Positions 13,561-25,335 of a stretch of DNA of 64,000 nt are shown here, piece after piece. Both the position numbers and the translations under genes were made by a program. Source of the stretch: Marchantia polymorpha subsp. ruderalis (Eukaryota; Streptophyta; Marchantiopsida; Marchantiales; Marchantiaceae). Below the pieces are notes generated by a model that saw only the letters and a list, made by a program, of their open reading frames with translations, ran no database searches and was not told the origin of the DNA. Location of the stretch: NCBI GenBank assembly GCA_037833965.1, contig AP031355.1, positions 30,467,501 to 30,531,500 of the forward strand, read 5' to 3'. Positions within the stretch are counted from its first letter, which is position 1; each line of letters opens with the position of its first letter.

Positions 13561-13590
<30 letters not shown>
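13561..13590. repeat. (TA)15 microsatellite
   Basis: A perfect TA tract of 30 bp. It lies directly before the hairpin element at 13602. Confidence 0.95.
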
Positions 13591-13594
<4 letters not shown>

Positions 13595-13601
13595 ATATAT
13601 A

Positions 13602-13737
13602 GGGGCTAGTTATCACTCAATATGGGCTAATTATACCTCAACCTATTCTAATGTGCACTACTTCTCCCTCTTACTCTGTGACGCGAAGACTATATCACAG
13701 AGCTTGTTCAGGAGTATGAGGGATAACTAGCCGCTCC
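13602..13737. mobile_element. MITE-like inverted-repeat element, about 136 bp
   Basis: The left end (GGGGCTAGTTATCACTCA) and the reverse complement of the right end (GGAGCGGCTAGTTATCCCTCA) match over GGCTAGTTATC plus flanking bases. A second inverted pair inside (TCTGTGA near 13674 and TCACAGA near 13695) would extend the hairpin. TA lies on both sides, as expected for a TA-targeting miniature element, although the surrounding TA repeats make this uninformative. There is no coding capacity. The superfamily is not known. Confidence 0.5.
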
Positions 13738-15119
13738 ATATATATATAAAATTAATGTGTATGAAGTGCTAGATAAAATATCAAGTTGGTGTGCTCTATA
13801 TGCAGTAAGCTGGTTAGTTTTTGCAATATAATGATGAAGAATATTTATGAAGTCAATAATTAAAATTAGAAAAATACTTTAAATTGTGAAAATACATGCT
13901 ATCTATAAAGAAATAATAATATTTGAAAGAAAAAAAAAGATAATTCATATAATATATGGAAGATCATATTTTCGTAAACAATGCATTTTTCAAATTCAAA
14001 ATTTTTTATGATTTTTATTATGATTATGATTTTTTCATTACAAAACATTTTCATATAAAAATAAAAACGATCTAAAATTTCACCAATTTTTATTTGTTTA
14101 GATTATTTTCATGTATCGATATTAAATATCAAAATATAATGTTATCTAAGAGTTGTATTTAACAATAGGTTATCTTAGTGATTCAAATTTGTTCTTTTCA
14201 GATATTACCAAGTGGATAACAGAAAAAAATGATTTTTTTCACCAAACTAGTTTCATGAAACACACATATATTCGAATCTTAAATTGAATCACAGTTGACT
14301 TATGTTAACTTATATAATTCTAGCCAACTAGTTTGACTGATCATGATTACATTTAATATAATTAACCTTAAATGAACTACTAACAATCATTACCTTGATT
14401 TAAGTTTTGAGATTAATGATTTACAATTCATAAATAGATTTTACTCAATATTTTCATCTCTATTTAAGCTTCGTTTTTTAAAATAGAGGTACAATGCATC
14501 TCTTGATATGTAACAAGCCACTAATATTCCAATAAACAAAAATTAGGATTAATTTGACTTAGCACAATTTGAATTTATTCATAAAGACCTTCTTGATTGA
14601 TTTCATGTCCACTTAATCTCTATAACCAATATAATTACTAGGTAGAAAGTTTCAAAAACATAAATTTGTCATAGATATGTTCATAAACTAAAGTTGAAAG
14701 AAGTTAGACCTGGAAGTTAGATCCAATAAATATGAGATCAAATCATATATAGCAATAATGTCTAATAAATTTTACTTGCGTTCGATATTCAAAATTTGTA
14801 AAGTAGCACAATGTGTCTTCAAATCTTTTTAAAAACATGCAATTTATGCATCAGCTAACATAAATTTACTCTTGATTTTGATTAACTCAACTTTCTAATC
14901 AATAATTGCACTTTTGAGAAGATGACATATGATGGCAGTGTTTTTCATCAAACTATCCATCATTTTATTTGTTGAAACATATAATGAATATAGCCTATTG
15001 CAATGAAGATTGACGACATTGTTTCTCAATCTTATCTAGGTCATAAGTTTATTCAACCTGATGATATTCTTTGTTGTTTTTCTTGTCATTACATATTCAT
15101 CTTTTGTAATTGTTCAACT

Positions 15120-15843
15120 ATTAAATTCATTTTTTTATTCAACCTCAAGTAGATGATTTTTAATAATGTATGTGACAATCTAATCAAAGATGATATATAA
15201 TTATTATGTTAGCAATTATTATGTGTGATAGACAAACAACATATCAGCAATTTGTATGCTTTTTGAATTAAGATTGAGTATGTTAGTTGACAATAGCATA
15301 TTAAAAATTCATGTGCTTGTTAGATATATCCACCATGTCAATGATACACTAGGATTGAAATTGTTGATGAAGGTCTTACCTTGTATCCTTTTATTTTTGG
15401 AAAGATTTTTATAATAAAGAGTAGAACTATTCTACTAAGATTTTATCTTGAAGTTTGTGTTTCATTTTTGAATGAGTTCTTCTTTGAAAGTTTAGTTTTA
15501 CAATGATTTTAGAATTATTTTAGAAATATTAGAATAGAACTCTCTCTTTAAATGTGAATTATTCTTCATGAAATAGCAAAAAATAATAATAAAGTTCAGT
15601 TTTTAAAAATGTACAATATTTGATCAAATTCATTAATATGTATATTTAGAAATTAAAAAATAAAACTTGTGATTTTGCAAATATGAAAATTCTTAATAAA
15701 ATTCTATTAATGCAATGATCAATCTATTATCAATTATATATTCATCCTTGTTGTATAAAAACATCATTTTTTTTATAGATTGTAATATATTATGATTCAA
15801 ATGATGAAGTCAAAATTGTTATTGATACTTTCAATCGTTAGAT
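15120..15843 (+). mobile_element. Decayed chromovirus 5' LTR and leader
   Basis: This can be aligned by eye with the young chromovirus at 29703. The LTR repeat units that read CAGCAATCCGTGTGCTTG there read CAGCAATTTGTATGCTTT here. The LTR end, GTGTTACA, reads GTTTTACA at about 15502. The adjoining primer site TGGTATCAGAGC reads TGATTTTAGAAT. The leader segment around CCTCATGGAATAGCAAG is still visible as TTCATGAAATAGCAAA near 15577. Most differences are C to T or G to A. The left edge is approximate. The hAT element interrupts the copy at 15844. Confidence 0.6.
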
Positions 15844-16179
15844 CAGTGGCAGAGCTAAGGGGAGCAAGGAGTGCACGCCTCGAGTCCAAGAAGTATCGCT
15901 TACATGAAAACTCTAATCTCGATGCATTTTCAAAAAATAAATAAGAAAGAATGTAATGACTGAAAATGCCTCACGAGCTTTATGATCTGATGTCTTATTG
16001 ACATTTGTCTTCTTGATTTTTTCAATATTTTATCTATAGCTTTAATTGTTTTGTGATTGGAGCACTTGAGTTTGCATGTATTAATAATGTTCACCTCTCC
16101 TACTTGTAAGCCTCAATGTACAGAGTACTTGTTTGTGACCATGCTGGAGCACGGTCTCAATTTGGGATCATTCATTGCG

Positions 16180-18030
16180 TTCTACTCTTAGAATGATAGG
16201 ACTTGAAAGGCCTGCATATCTAAGGAGCCATTTCAACCACAATTGTTAGAACACCTTTCTACCAAACATGGTGACAAACTTTGTCATTTTTGCTTTCAAT
16301 ATTTTTCTTTGCATCCTTGGCTTGAATACAGCTCTACAAAGAACGCTTTGTATTGTCTTTTCTACTTTTTTATTTGTGCAAGATTTGCAAACGTCTAGGC
16401 AATTTTTCAATCAAAGTATTGCAAGCTGGAACAAAATAACTCCATAGGATTGCAAACTGGCGAAACATGTTGGTAAACACATTTCAGCTTACTCTTTGCA
16501 CGTAATTGCTTGAATGTCATTATCCAATCAACATTTTTTGATTGAGGCCGTACTAGATTGTCAATGTGAACAATTAAAAGTTCATCATAGACTTTGTTTG
16601 AGCTCTTCTGTCAAGACATTGCAATTTTTGACACATCAAGGTCTTACTTTTGCGTTGATGATGAATCTAGAGGCTCATTCAATCACGGAATTTTCTTGAA
16701 CTTCTTACTTTTCTCAGTCAGCATTATGTCGATTATCATTGTGTTTGATTTGATCGTGCAATAAAGAATGCGATAATGACATCCTGGGACATTTGGAAGG
16801 ACATATGAGGATCATGACTTCATATGGCTAAGAACATATTGTGAAGCAAAATTGTGACAAATTTGTTTGTTTGCTAATTGATGAGGCTCGAGACAAATTG
16901 ACAAAGGAACAAATGTCTTTGGTTATACTGTTTATTGACAGTTTTAGGAAAAATTTTAATAATTTAAGAGAGATTTTTTTGATATGATCCATGTTACCGA
17001 TACATGTTCAAAATTGTTGATGGCCGCCATTGTATCCACTTTGAGCCAAAATAGTTTTTGTTATCGCATGTACAAGTACAAGATTATGACGGAATATCTA
17101 ATATGTGTTGAAACATCAATGCACTGAAAATAATCATGCATAGAGAAGTTCTTTCAGCACACTATGTGTATTGCTTTACATACCAACTCCAACTTGCTCT
17201 AATGTTAGCAGCCACAAATCAAATCAAAGTTTGCCGATTCTTTGTTGAGCTGTTGTCATTATGAGTCACAATGTATGCTTCTTGTAAACGGCTAGATCAA
17301 TTTTGGAAAGTGCAGGAAGCCATCACTCATGAGGAAATTATTGGCGGAGAAGCCATAACAGATCAATCAAGAGCAGTCATTTAGACGTCCAGATAGACAC
17401 ACTGGAAAACTCATTTTATTTCTTATGTCTTGTGCTTATTTTCTATGAATCAGCTGTCAAAGTCCTAGATATTATTATAGAAGATGCAACTATAATAGAT
17501 TTGAAAGCGGAAGCGTGAAGACTGTTGGAAGCAATATGTAACTTTGATTTTGTTCTAATCTTACACATCATGAAGGCGGTGTTAAGCAAGTGAGTTGTTT
17601 TTTGTGAAGCTATACAATGGAAAAATCAAAACATCCTCAACTTTATGGAGCTTTTTGCTGTTAAAAAGTATTAATTGATTGAAATGCAATCGTAGGAAGT
17701 ATGTAAGATGGTGCATGGAGCGATCAAATATTTTTAACTTGTGAAAAATATCATTGCTTTTAATATGACATCAAATTATGTGCTTGTGTGACGTACTGAT
17801 TCCAATTTTGACACCATAACTTTTGATCACTATTATTGTGTAGAGATCTTTTTCAACATCATTGATTCACAACTAAGTGAGCTTGATGACCGTTTTTTTG
17901 AATATGCGTCTCTATTGCCGAAACGAATTGCCTATGTATGCCCACATCATCAATCTTTCATGGAAATGTCTTAGAGCTAGTTGAGTTATATTCACACGAC
18001 TTTGCATAGTATGACATGATGATGTTAGAA
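16180..18030 (+). pseudogene. hAT transposase relic (TTF-type finger, DUF4371-like)
   Basis: Fragments in all three plus frames follow the order of TTF-type zinc-finger hAT transposases. In order: a finger region with HPWLEYS near 16312 and a Cys further on; a QFLTHQGLTFA segment near 16621, followed one frame away by a DDES-like and FLELL-like stretch; LLIDEARDKLTKEQMSLVI from about 16874; YCFTYQLQLAL near 17165 (usual family form H-C-x-A-H-Q-L-Q-L-A); ESAVKVLDIIIED and LLEAICNFDFV near 17450-17550; and FFNIIDSQLSELDDRF near 17848. Many stops and frameshifts separate them. It is long dead and cannot encode an active transposase. Confidence 0.75.
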
Positions 18031-18071
18031 TAGTAGATTTTTCAATTTCACATAGATTTGAGATCAAATAA

Positions 18072-18421
18072 AGCTTTGTTTATGATTTAATCTCTTTTTA
18101 CTTTAGTGATCAAGTTGTTTAAACTCAAGAAGTTTATACATATAATTTTGTTTTTAGACTAATCTATCTCGCCTTAAATTTACCAATTAGCTTTGTTTGT
18201 GTTTTGATCTCTTTCCACTTTAGCGATCAAGGCGATTAAAACTCAAGAAATCTATTACATATCATTTTGTATTCTGACTTATTCATCTAGCCTTAAATTT
18301 ACCAGTCAGCTTTGTTTATGGTTTGATCTCTCCACTTTTGCAGTCAAGCTGTTTTAACCCAAGAAGTCTATTACATAACATTTTGTATTCCAAATAATCT
18401 GTTTAGCCTTAGCTTTTCTGT
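18072..18421 (+). repeat. Subterminal tandem array, three ~117-bp units
   Basis: Units start at 18072, 18189 and 18308, each with AGCTTTGTTT and then a segment like ACTCAAGAA and ATTTTGTATTC. Each unit ends in CCTTAAATTTACCARTYAGC or a variant of it. That end resembles the hAT right terminus, so the array may have grown by repeated copying of the transposon's terminal region. Confidence 0.8.
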
Positions 18422-18437
18422 CAGCATTGCGTCAACA

Positions 18438-19260
18438 GTACTTTAACAACAGATAAATACCAACATGTAGCATAATGATATAGATCTGATCCCACAAGGA
18501 TAAAAACAATACTAGAGATTCAAATAATGTCACACTTAACATTCTATTGACAAGTTTTATTTCTCAACACATGTCACTCTTAGAAGCATCTACAAGTGTT
18601 AACCCGCAGGCAATACAAATACAGGGTGTAATCACATCAAAATTCTAAAATACATCCAATAAACACCACAAAATTTGCAAGCGAATCTGCACTTGATATT
18701 TAAAGTAAAAACTTCTCAAGGTTACACGCTCCGCTTGCTGCACCGAGAAATCAATCTACAGGTTTGCTTAAATCCTAAGCTACACTATGCATCACTCAAA
18801 ACATCCAAGATGACTACTCTACTTTAGATGCAGTATCTTCGACAAACTGAAGCAAATTTTCCGCTATGAAAAAACGCACAACTCAAAAACGTGCGGAGGA
18901 ATGCAAACTTAAGATTGAAAATTGATTCATGAAAAAATTCCTCCAAGGCAGAGCCTTAGACCACTTTATTCACACCAAACACCCGGAGACATCACCCACT
19001 AGTTGCCAACTACCATCAGGTGAGACGTCCATGGACGCAACAATTGCCACACCCGCAAAGCTCATGACTACTCCTATATTACACAAAGTACTGTGAGCTC
19101 TAACTCTAAGTTCTCTCTAGTCTCTTCCAAACCAAATATGAATAAACTAACTATTCTACCTAATTGTCAATGTCCTACCACTTCGCTGACTTCCAATCCT
19201 CTCAATCTACGCTTCAACGAATCTAATTTTGTACATTTTGTGATTTGGATCTCCCAATCC
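18438..19260 (-). mobile_element. Decayed older-type giant LTR, 3' part
   Basis: On the minus strand this matches the 3' end of the old LTR at 27438-36882. Plus-strand AACAGATAAATACCAACATG, then AGCATAATGATATAGATC and CCCACAAGGATAAAAACAA, correspond to the reverse complement of that copy's last ~90 bp. Further matches continue rightwards, including remnants of the promoter-proximal segment. No coding frame survives. It abuts the hAT right end on one side and a decayed chromovirus LTR on the other. Confidence 0.55.
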
Positions 19261-19261
19261 A

Positions 19262-19719
19262 CATGATCTTTAGCTAGTTAGAATTAGAGTAGATGTTACA
19301 CAAAATGAAGATCAACTTGGACTTTCAATGGATTATAAATATTGATCATGTTAGCAATCCGTGTGCTTGAAAGATAAAAATTAATTATATTGATTTGAAA
19401 TTATACTTCAACAATCTATGAGCTTGATGGATAAAAAAAATAAAATATTAATTCAGAATGGCACGCCGCAATTCTTGTACTTGTTAGATAAAAATTAAAC
19501 ATGTTACTTGTTGTGTTAATTGAAACAACACAATAATAATTTTTGTGCTTGTTAAATTTATACATTATGTTATCTAGTGAAATGAATGATGACAGTTTAT
19601 TTCTTTGTACTTAGTGAAAAGATATACTAAGAAATAGTAAAATCATTTTAGGTATATTTCATCTTGAAAATTTGAGTTTAATCTTCAAATAAGTTGCACT
19701 CTTAATACCTAACGTTACA
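19262..19719 (+). mobile_element. Decayed chromovirus LTR
   Basis: The start, CTTTAGCTAGTTAGAATTAG, matches the young LTR start (CTTTAGTTAGTTAGAACTAA). The repeat unit CAGCAATCCGTGTGCTTG is kept as TAGCAATCCGTGTGCTTG near 19352 and appears again in degraded form three times. The end, TAACGTTACA at 19719, matches the young LTR end. It is somewhat longer than 420 bp because of indels. It may be the partner of the LTR at about 15.1 kb or an independent copy. Confidence 0.65.
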
Positions 19720-19726
19720 ACTATGA

Positions 19727-19757
<31 letters not shown>

Positions 19758-20640
19758 GTTTTTAAAAGTATATATTTTTTTTAGCAGAATATTTTGTGAA
19801 TAATGTCTTCATATCCGAATGTTATCACTTATATTGTTTTAAATTTTTTTATTACAAATTTATCAATTTTCAGGATTCATGTAGTTTATTAAAAATTTGT
19901 ACATAATTTCATAAATCTTTAAAAAAAATCAATCAACTCTATTCTTTTGAATAAACTAAAAATTTAATTTCACAATTTTCTAACACACATTTAAAAAATT
20001 TGACATATACATTTTAAAGGGTCATAATTAGTAATATGATAAATATTTTTTTGATTTTGGCATATGTTTGGATCATAATATTAAAAAATGATAGATTTGA
20101 TGTCACAAAATATAATCTACAAATTTTGACTCAGTCAATAAAAATATATAAATAATTAAGACTAAAAAGGTAATGATTGAATGATGCAAGAGTTTAAGAA
20201 AATCATGAATGAGTTAATATTAAATTTTCTTTAATAAAGTGATGCATTTTGCGAAATTTTTGTTTTGCAAACTATTACAATGAAGCTTAATTATTGAGAC
20301 AAAAACAATTGGTGATGTTGTTTGAACTTCAAAATCATGAAAAACATGATAAAAGTATTGGTCTTTAATTATTTATTTAACGTGTATTAATAATAAGTTG
20401 ACAAGATTACAAGAGTAAAAGATCATAGCATAATAAAGGTTATTATTGCCAAAATTGACAAATTGCATTTAAAAATAAGATCAATAAGACCAAAACATTT
20501 ACTATCTTATTGTTTCATGCATACACATGATTTAAACACAATTTATGCAAAAATTTGTGCTTTCATAAATTCAAAAAATCTTATAGCAAAGTCTTATCAT
20601 TCTTAAATGTAAAATCAAGGTTCACTCAAGCCAAGCCAAA
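19720..20640. other. AT-rich DNA, nothing recognised
   Basis: Starts with an (AT)n tract (about 19727-19750). There is no coding frame or recognisable element in the rest. It may be decayed transposon interior. Confidence 0.4.
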
Positions 20641-20839
20641 ACACAAGAGACACTCATATAATATGGTTCACCCTCGAGGGCTACGTCATGGCTGAAGCGC
20701 ACGAGAAGATTTATTGAATACTGAAAATGCCCTGATTGAGTAGAAACCTTGGGAGTCATTTATACCCAAAGCCAACGACACACCTAGCTATAAATAGCTG
20801 TAACATGAGGTTATTGCTTAACTTGAGTTAACCTCAACA
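20640..20839 (-). mobile_element. Copia 3' LTR (partial definition)
   Basis: On the minus strand the stretch begins TGTTGAGGTTAACTC at 20839, directly after a purine-rich tract. It carries a TATAAAT-like promoter sequence (minus strand, near 20760). It lies downstream of Copia pol, so it is read as the 3' LTR. The far end of the LTR was not found; it fades into AT-rich DNA. Confidence 0.45.
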
Positions 20840-20851
20840 GTCTTTCCCTTA
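20840..20851 (-). other. Copia polypurine tract
   Basis: Minus strand TAAGGGAAAGAC sits immediately before the TGTTGAGG LTR start, the normal place for a plus-strand primer tract. Confidence 0.45.
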
Positions 20852-20884
20852 ACTTGTGTTAAGAAAACAGTATTCTTTGTAACC

Positions 20885-21145
20885 TATATTATTACTCAGC
20901 GGAAAGTTCTGGATAGAAATCTAACACAAGATTCTTCTTTACACAAGAGTTAACTAGAAATAGACCGTAGCCATAACAGGAAAGAGTAATAACATAGAGA
21001 GTTAAATAGAAAACCTGCTTGCATAGATGAATCAGAGATCTCATAGTGTATATAATTATTCCGCTGGAAATTCCAGACAGAAAATTAATACAAGTTTCTT
21101 CTTTACACAAGAGTTAATTGGAGCTAAACCGTAACCATCACATGA
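20885..21145 (-). repeat. Tandem duplication 3' of Copia pol
   Basis: Two copies about 172 bp apart share TTCTTCTTTACACAAGAGTT (about 20931 and 21096) with similar flanks (GGAAAGTTCTGGATAGAAA and GGAAATTCCAGACAGAAAA). They lie between the pol stop and the polypurine tract of the Copia relic. Confidence 0.8.
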
Positions 21146-21384
21146 TAGAGTAAATATATAAAGAGATAACCAAAGTTACTATGCTAGCAAATTCTACATG
21201 TGCTCCCTATGCACAACCTCCATGGTAGCCCTATGGTAACCCATTTTTTGTTTTTGTGCGGAAATTAAAACAATTTTGGAAAACAGTATCGCAGCAGCCG
21301 TGTAAATGGTGATCGGTACATTTAAATAGAGTGAAGATGGATAATCGCGGGTCTCGTATGATCTCGTAGTATCCAGAAGTTGGG

Positions 21385-22110
21385 CGCATAATCCGCCTTC
21401 GGCGCTAGGGAAATCCCTCAGAGCTTATGCAATTCACAACGCCTTGACTTGATTAGGGTCTCGTTAAAAAGAGCTTGACACGCTCGTTCTAACGAGCCCA
21501 AGAACGCTTGGAACGGATGAGGACTTAGGGAGTTGTGATTGTCGGAAGATACGAAGACGGACGCATTCGGCGGAAAGAGTTCGTCGTCGGCGGGAAGTCC
21601 GCCGGGAAATCCGCCTTCGGCGGAAGGAGTTCGCCTTCGGCGTAGGCACTTCGCCATCGGCGGAATATCCGCCTTCGGCCCTAGATGTTCGCCTTCGGGG
21701 ATGAAGTTCGTACGGCGCCTACGGCGCCAGCGCATCAAGATTAGGTAAGTACCTACGGGGTAGCGACTCCGTACGGTCCGCCTTCGGCTCAACGGCTCCG
21801 GCGGAACGGACAGGTTGCCCTCGGCGGGACAGAACTCCGGCGGCAAGAGCGCCTGCGGAGGGACAAGAGGGATCGACCGATGAGACGAAATCCGTTCACC
21901 ACGGTCAACGCCTTCGGCAATGCACCTACGCCGACGGACATCTTTAGGGAGATACACCGAAGGACATCTTCGGCGTTGGGAGTCAACGCCTTCGGCGCTG
22001 CGGATCAACGCCTTCGGCGGAAGGAGTTCGCCTTCGGCGGAGCGCCTTCGGCGGTGCGGGATGGATGCGAGTAGCGAGTCGGCCAGAGAGACGCCTTCGG
22101 CACTGCGCGA
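21385..22110 (+). repeat. CGCCTTCGGCG micro-hairpin cluster, LTR 1 leader
   Basis: More than a dozen copies or near-copies of CCGCCTTCGGCG(G) occur in under 750 bp, in all frames and without fixed spacing. Each can fold as a 4-bp stem with a UUC loop. The same word reappears in the downstream ORF, mostly as CCT TCG GCG (Pro-Ser-Ala). Confidence 0.9.
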
Positions 22111-22533
22111 CCATGGCCGCGGCAAAGTACGATGGCGGAACTCAAATTGAAATTTCGAGCGTGTGAGTGTGCGCGACGGCGGAGCGTGAAGCCGCGCGTG
22201 CGAGAGGAGTGCCGTTACGCCTCCAAGCCGGCGCAGCCATCAAGTGAGTCGACACTCACGACCAAGTGCCAACCATGACATCCTGCGAGCCAAGCGCGGA
22301 CACTTCATTCTTGAATTTGCGATTTCAATTTCTTGTGCGGGCTGCGCGCGTCCACCTTCTGGCTGAGAGAAATTCGAGACACCGACGCGCAGAGACTCGC
22401 AAGGTGACCGAGAGAGAGTTGAGTGCGCAACAGTCGGAATTGAGAGATTAGAGTTTGCAGGAGAATCGCAGTTGCGGGCAAGAAGCTTGAGTATAGCGGA
22501 GGAAGGTTCACGAAATCCAATTTCAAAAACGCG

Positions 22534-25294
22534 ATGTCGAAGCCCACTCAGCTGCCGATGATTCCGCTCAAGATCCCGCACTTTGGGTTGCGCGCTTACC
22601 AGGACCGGCTGTTTGCAGTGAAGCTCGATTTCCTCCTGTGGGAATGGAATTACGTGTGCCAGGACATGGTGCGCGAATGGCAAAGGGAAAGACACCAACC
22701 TACGCGCGGATTCCGATCGCACGTAGAGCGTTGGACTGTTCAAGATTGGGGACAAGTGCTCGGAAGATGTGCAGGCGAGGACGGGTTCCTCCTATTTGAT
22801 AGTGAGAGCGTCAAGGTGACGAAGGAGGAAGACATCTCCTTCGCGGACTTGTTCAAGAGTGAGAAGACCAGCAAGAACGGGTACAGGACCCGTGACTACA
22901 AGGATCGCTACCGCAGAAATGTAGCGGTGGCACTTCTGCAACTCTTGCAGCCGCACGAACAACATACATCACTTCTTGGCAAGTGTCTTTCGTGGAGCTG
23001 GCGTTGGCCGGAGCTCCGATTCATTGGTCGCGTATCTTGCATAAGATAACGCGGCAGCATGCATTTGAGGAGAGGGGTGTGTCGATCAATCATCTCTCCC
23101 TTTTCTTGATAAACTTTTATCGGTCGACGGGTTGCTTAACATCGACCGAGCGTATTCAGTATCCGCTGCTGTCACTCAGCAATCTCGGGAGGTATGTGAG
23201 GGATAACGAGGTCGAATCCGACGCGGAAGACACTCCGACCTCCATGCCACCAGCTCAACAGGATGCGGGGAGGGAAACATTCGTAGCACGCGTGCCGCGG
23301 AAGCGGAGATGGAAAGGAGAACCGGAGAAGGAGCCACATCGAGATTCGACGGCTCTCAAACGGAAGCGGCCACTGGAGGAGATTTGCAGTCGGCCGAAGC
23401 AGAAAGCGCGCCGGCTTGTATTGCCTGCAAGTAGCGCGGAGACAACGCGGGCCGCCGGAGAGAAGGAGACTCCATCCTCAGAGGAGGATGAGAATGCGCG
23501 AACGGCAGAGCGGTCAGCGACCCTCCCTACGCCGAAGGCACATATGCCTTCGGCGGAAGCAAGACGACCTTCGTGTCAAGAGAGACAACACGCGGCACGG
23601 ATGAGTGTGCCGCCTACGGATAGGAGAGCTGCTCGGGTACCGTATGCAGACTCGCCTTTGGGGCTAGGGCCTTTGGCACGTGCGCCTTCGGCGCAGTCGC
23701 TTCCGGTGCAGCGCAGGAAAGGAAAGGAGCCGGCGGAAGATCCGCCTTCGGCTCAAGGGCCTTCAGCGGTGAGACCGCCGGAAAGTGCGCCTTCGGCGCA
23801 AGGGCCTTCGAGCCACAGAGTTGCAAGTAGGGAGCCGGCGGGAACCGCGCCTTCGGCGGGAAGTCCGCCGGAAGGTGCGCCTTCGGCGGAAGGGCCTTCA
23901 GGCCAAGGGACATCAAGCAAGCCGCCTTCGGCGGTAGACGCCTCCGGCGCTGCGCCGCCGACAAATGTGCCTTCGGCGGAGGCACCTCCAGCGCAGGACC
24001 TATTGAAGGAGCAAGACCTAACGGAGGAGCGGGATGACAGTCGGAAGGCGGAAACACGTGTGCGCGATGCACAATTGCAATCCGCGCAAACACCTTCCGC
24101 ACGAACGCCTTCGGCGGTGGACGCCTTCGGCGATGCGGAGTTAGCAGAAGCCGGACGGGCGGGCGATGCGAATTTGGCACAACCCCACTCTCCCACCGCC
24201 TTGGACATTCTGGCAGGAAGCAGCGAGGCTGCAGCGGCGACAGTGGTGGTAGACGATGCAGACATTTTGAAGCCACACTCACGACAGTCGCCAGAGAATT
24301 CAGTGGCGACCAAAATCCTCAATTCGGAGGATGACGAGGGAGGATCGACGGAATCAGCGTCGGGATCAGAATCGAGTGAGGAGGAGAAGCAATTAGTGGC
24401 AGGCACGCCGACGGCGGTGCTCTGCGAGCAGGTGGTACCTCTGTTGAGGTACCTTGATCGCAAAGTGGAGAAGTATGCAGACCCCCGCCAGCCTGGGTCC
24501 TACGTTGAATTAGTGCGTAGGCGAACTCGCACTAAAGTCCATACCAGCAAGTTGTTGGCCAGTCTGGATAGGGAACTTAAAGATGTGCGGGAGAAGTACG
24601 AGTGCCTGTGGGGCCACCTTAATCTCACTCGGAAGATGCACAAGGTCCTCGACAAGTCAAAGGACGATAAGATCGAAGAGGCGGCAAAGGAGTTCGCCAA
24701 GGAGAGGGCGAAGCTCATAGAGGAGCTGGATTCTGATCAGGCTCAGAATCGAATTTTGTCAGAGGAGCTCGTGCGACAGACACTGTTGTTAGAGCAGTGT
24801 CAGCTCGCACGGCAGGCGGATGAAGAATTAATCCACAAACTGCAATCCGAGTGCGGGGAATTGAGAGCGCAGCGTGCGGAGGCCGAATTGCAGTTGGTTG
24901 TAGTTGAAGACGATCGCCAGCGGTAGGCAGATCGCACGAAGGAAGAGTTGGCGAGGCGAGTCAACCACTATCTCAGAGGTTACTCCCACTGGGAAGTGGC
25001 GGCGCAGGAGAAACTCACACTGCGCGAGTTAAAGCTTCGTGCGGCGGGTTTGGTGTCAGGTGACAGTCGGAGCCGGCGGCGAGTGGCGAAGAAGCTGGAT
25101 TCGTTTCTGTCGAAGTCATGGGACGCCATGGCCACCCTCGAGACAGAGGTTTCTGCGGTGTTGCGGCGACTGGGACTGCGCAGTCGAGCTGAAGACTGGC
25201 AGGGTAGGGAGTTAGTGAGCGCAGTCCGTCGCGCAGAAGGCGAAGCACGGGTTCTGCGGATTGTAGTGTAGCGTGGTTCCGTGCAGGCGCGTAG
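22534..25294 (+). pseudogene. LTR-encoded coiled-coil protein, broken copy (LTR 1)
   Basis: The start ATG at 22534 (MSKPTQLPMIPLKI) is conserved among copies. The head matches the intact copies (LDFLLW-WNYVCQDMVREW, VLGRCAGE, KNGYRTRDYKDRYRRN). A 1-base deletion near 22962 shifts frame. The second frame runs through the second half of the head, a basic stretch (PRKRRWK), a Pro/Ser/Ala-rich middle, and the coiled coil after LLRYLDRKVEKYADPRQP. A TAG at 24924-24926 replaces a Glu codon (GAG in LTR 2). Another 1-base loss near 25215 scrambles the last residues. The inferred original is about 860-900 residues. No known enzyme domain or zinc knuckle is visible. Confidence 0.75.
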
Positions 25295-25329
25295 TGCAGG
25301 TGGTGTAGTGTTAGTTAGGACTTAGAAGG

Positions 25330-25335
25330 TATAAA
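25330..25335 (+). promoter_or_regulatory. LTR 1 TATA box
   Basis: TATAAA lies just after the ORF, followed by the hairpin CAAGGCGTCTTGCCTTG. The same arrangement occurs in every copy, marking the U3/R border and placing the ORF in U3. Confidence 0.65.

Larger units (their letters stand above)
11440..15119. other. AT-rich block, left part: no gene
   Basis: Very AT-rich DNA with no usable coding frame. It contains a 54-bp minisatellite (12325-12486), a TA tract and a small hairpin element, listed separately. A pair of about 24-bp near-repeats (GGTCATAGCWATCTC) lies at 12229 and 12270. By analogy with 15.1-19.7 kb, the rest is probably decayed transposon sequence, but I could not assign it to a family. 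Confidence 0.5.
15844..18429 (+). mobile_element. Decayed hAT DNA transposon
   Basis: The left end CAGTGGCAGAGCTAAGGGG is a typical plant hAT terminal inverted repeat. A degraded inverse of it (CCTTAGCT...CTGTCAGCATTG) lies at about 18404-18429. Between them is a recognisable but broken transposase (separate entry), then a three-unit tandem array next to the right end. The 8-bp flanks, CGTTAGAT and CGTCAACA, match only in part, so the right edge is tentative. The element appears to sit in a decayed chromovirus leader. Confidence 0.65.
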
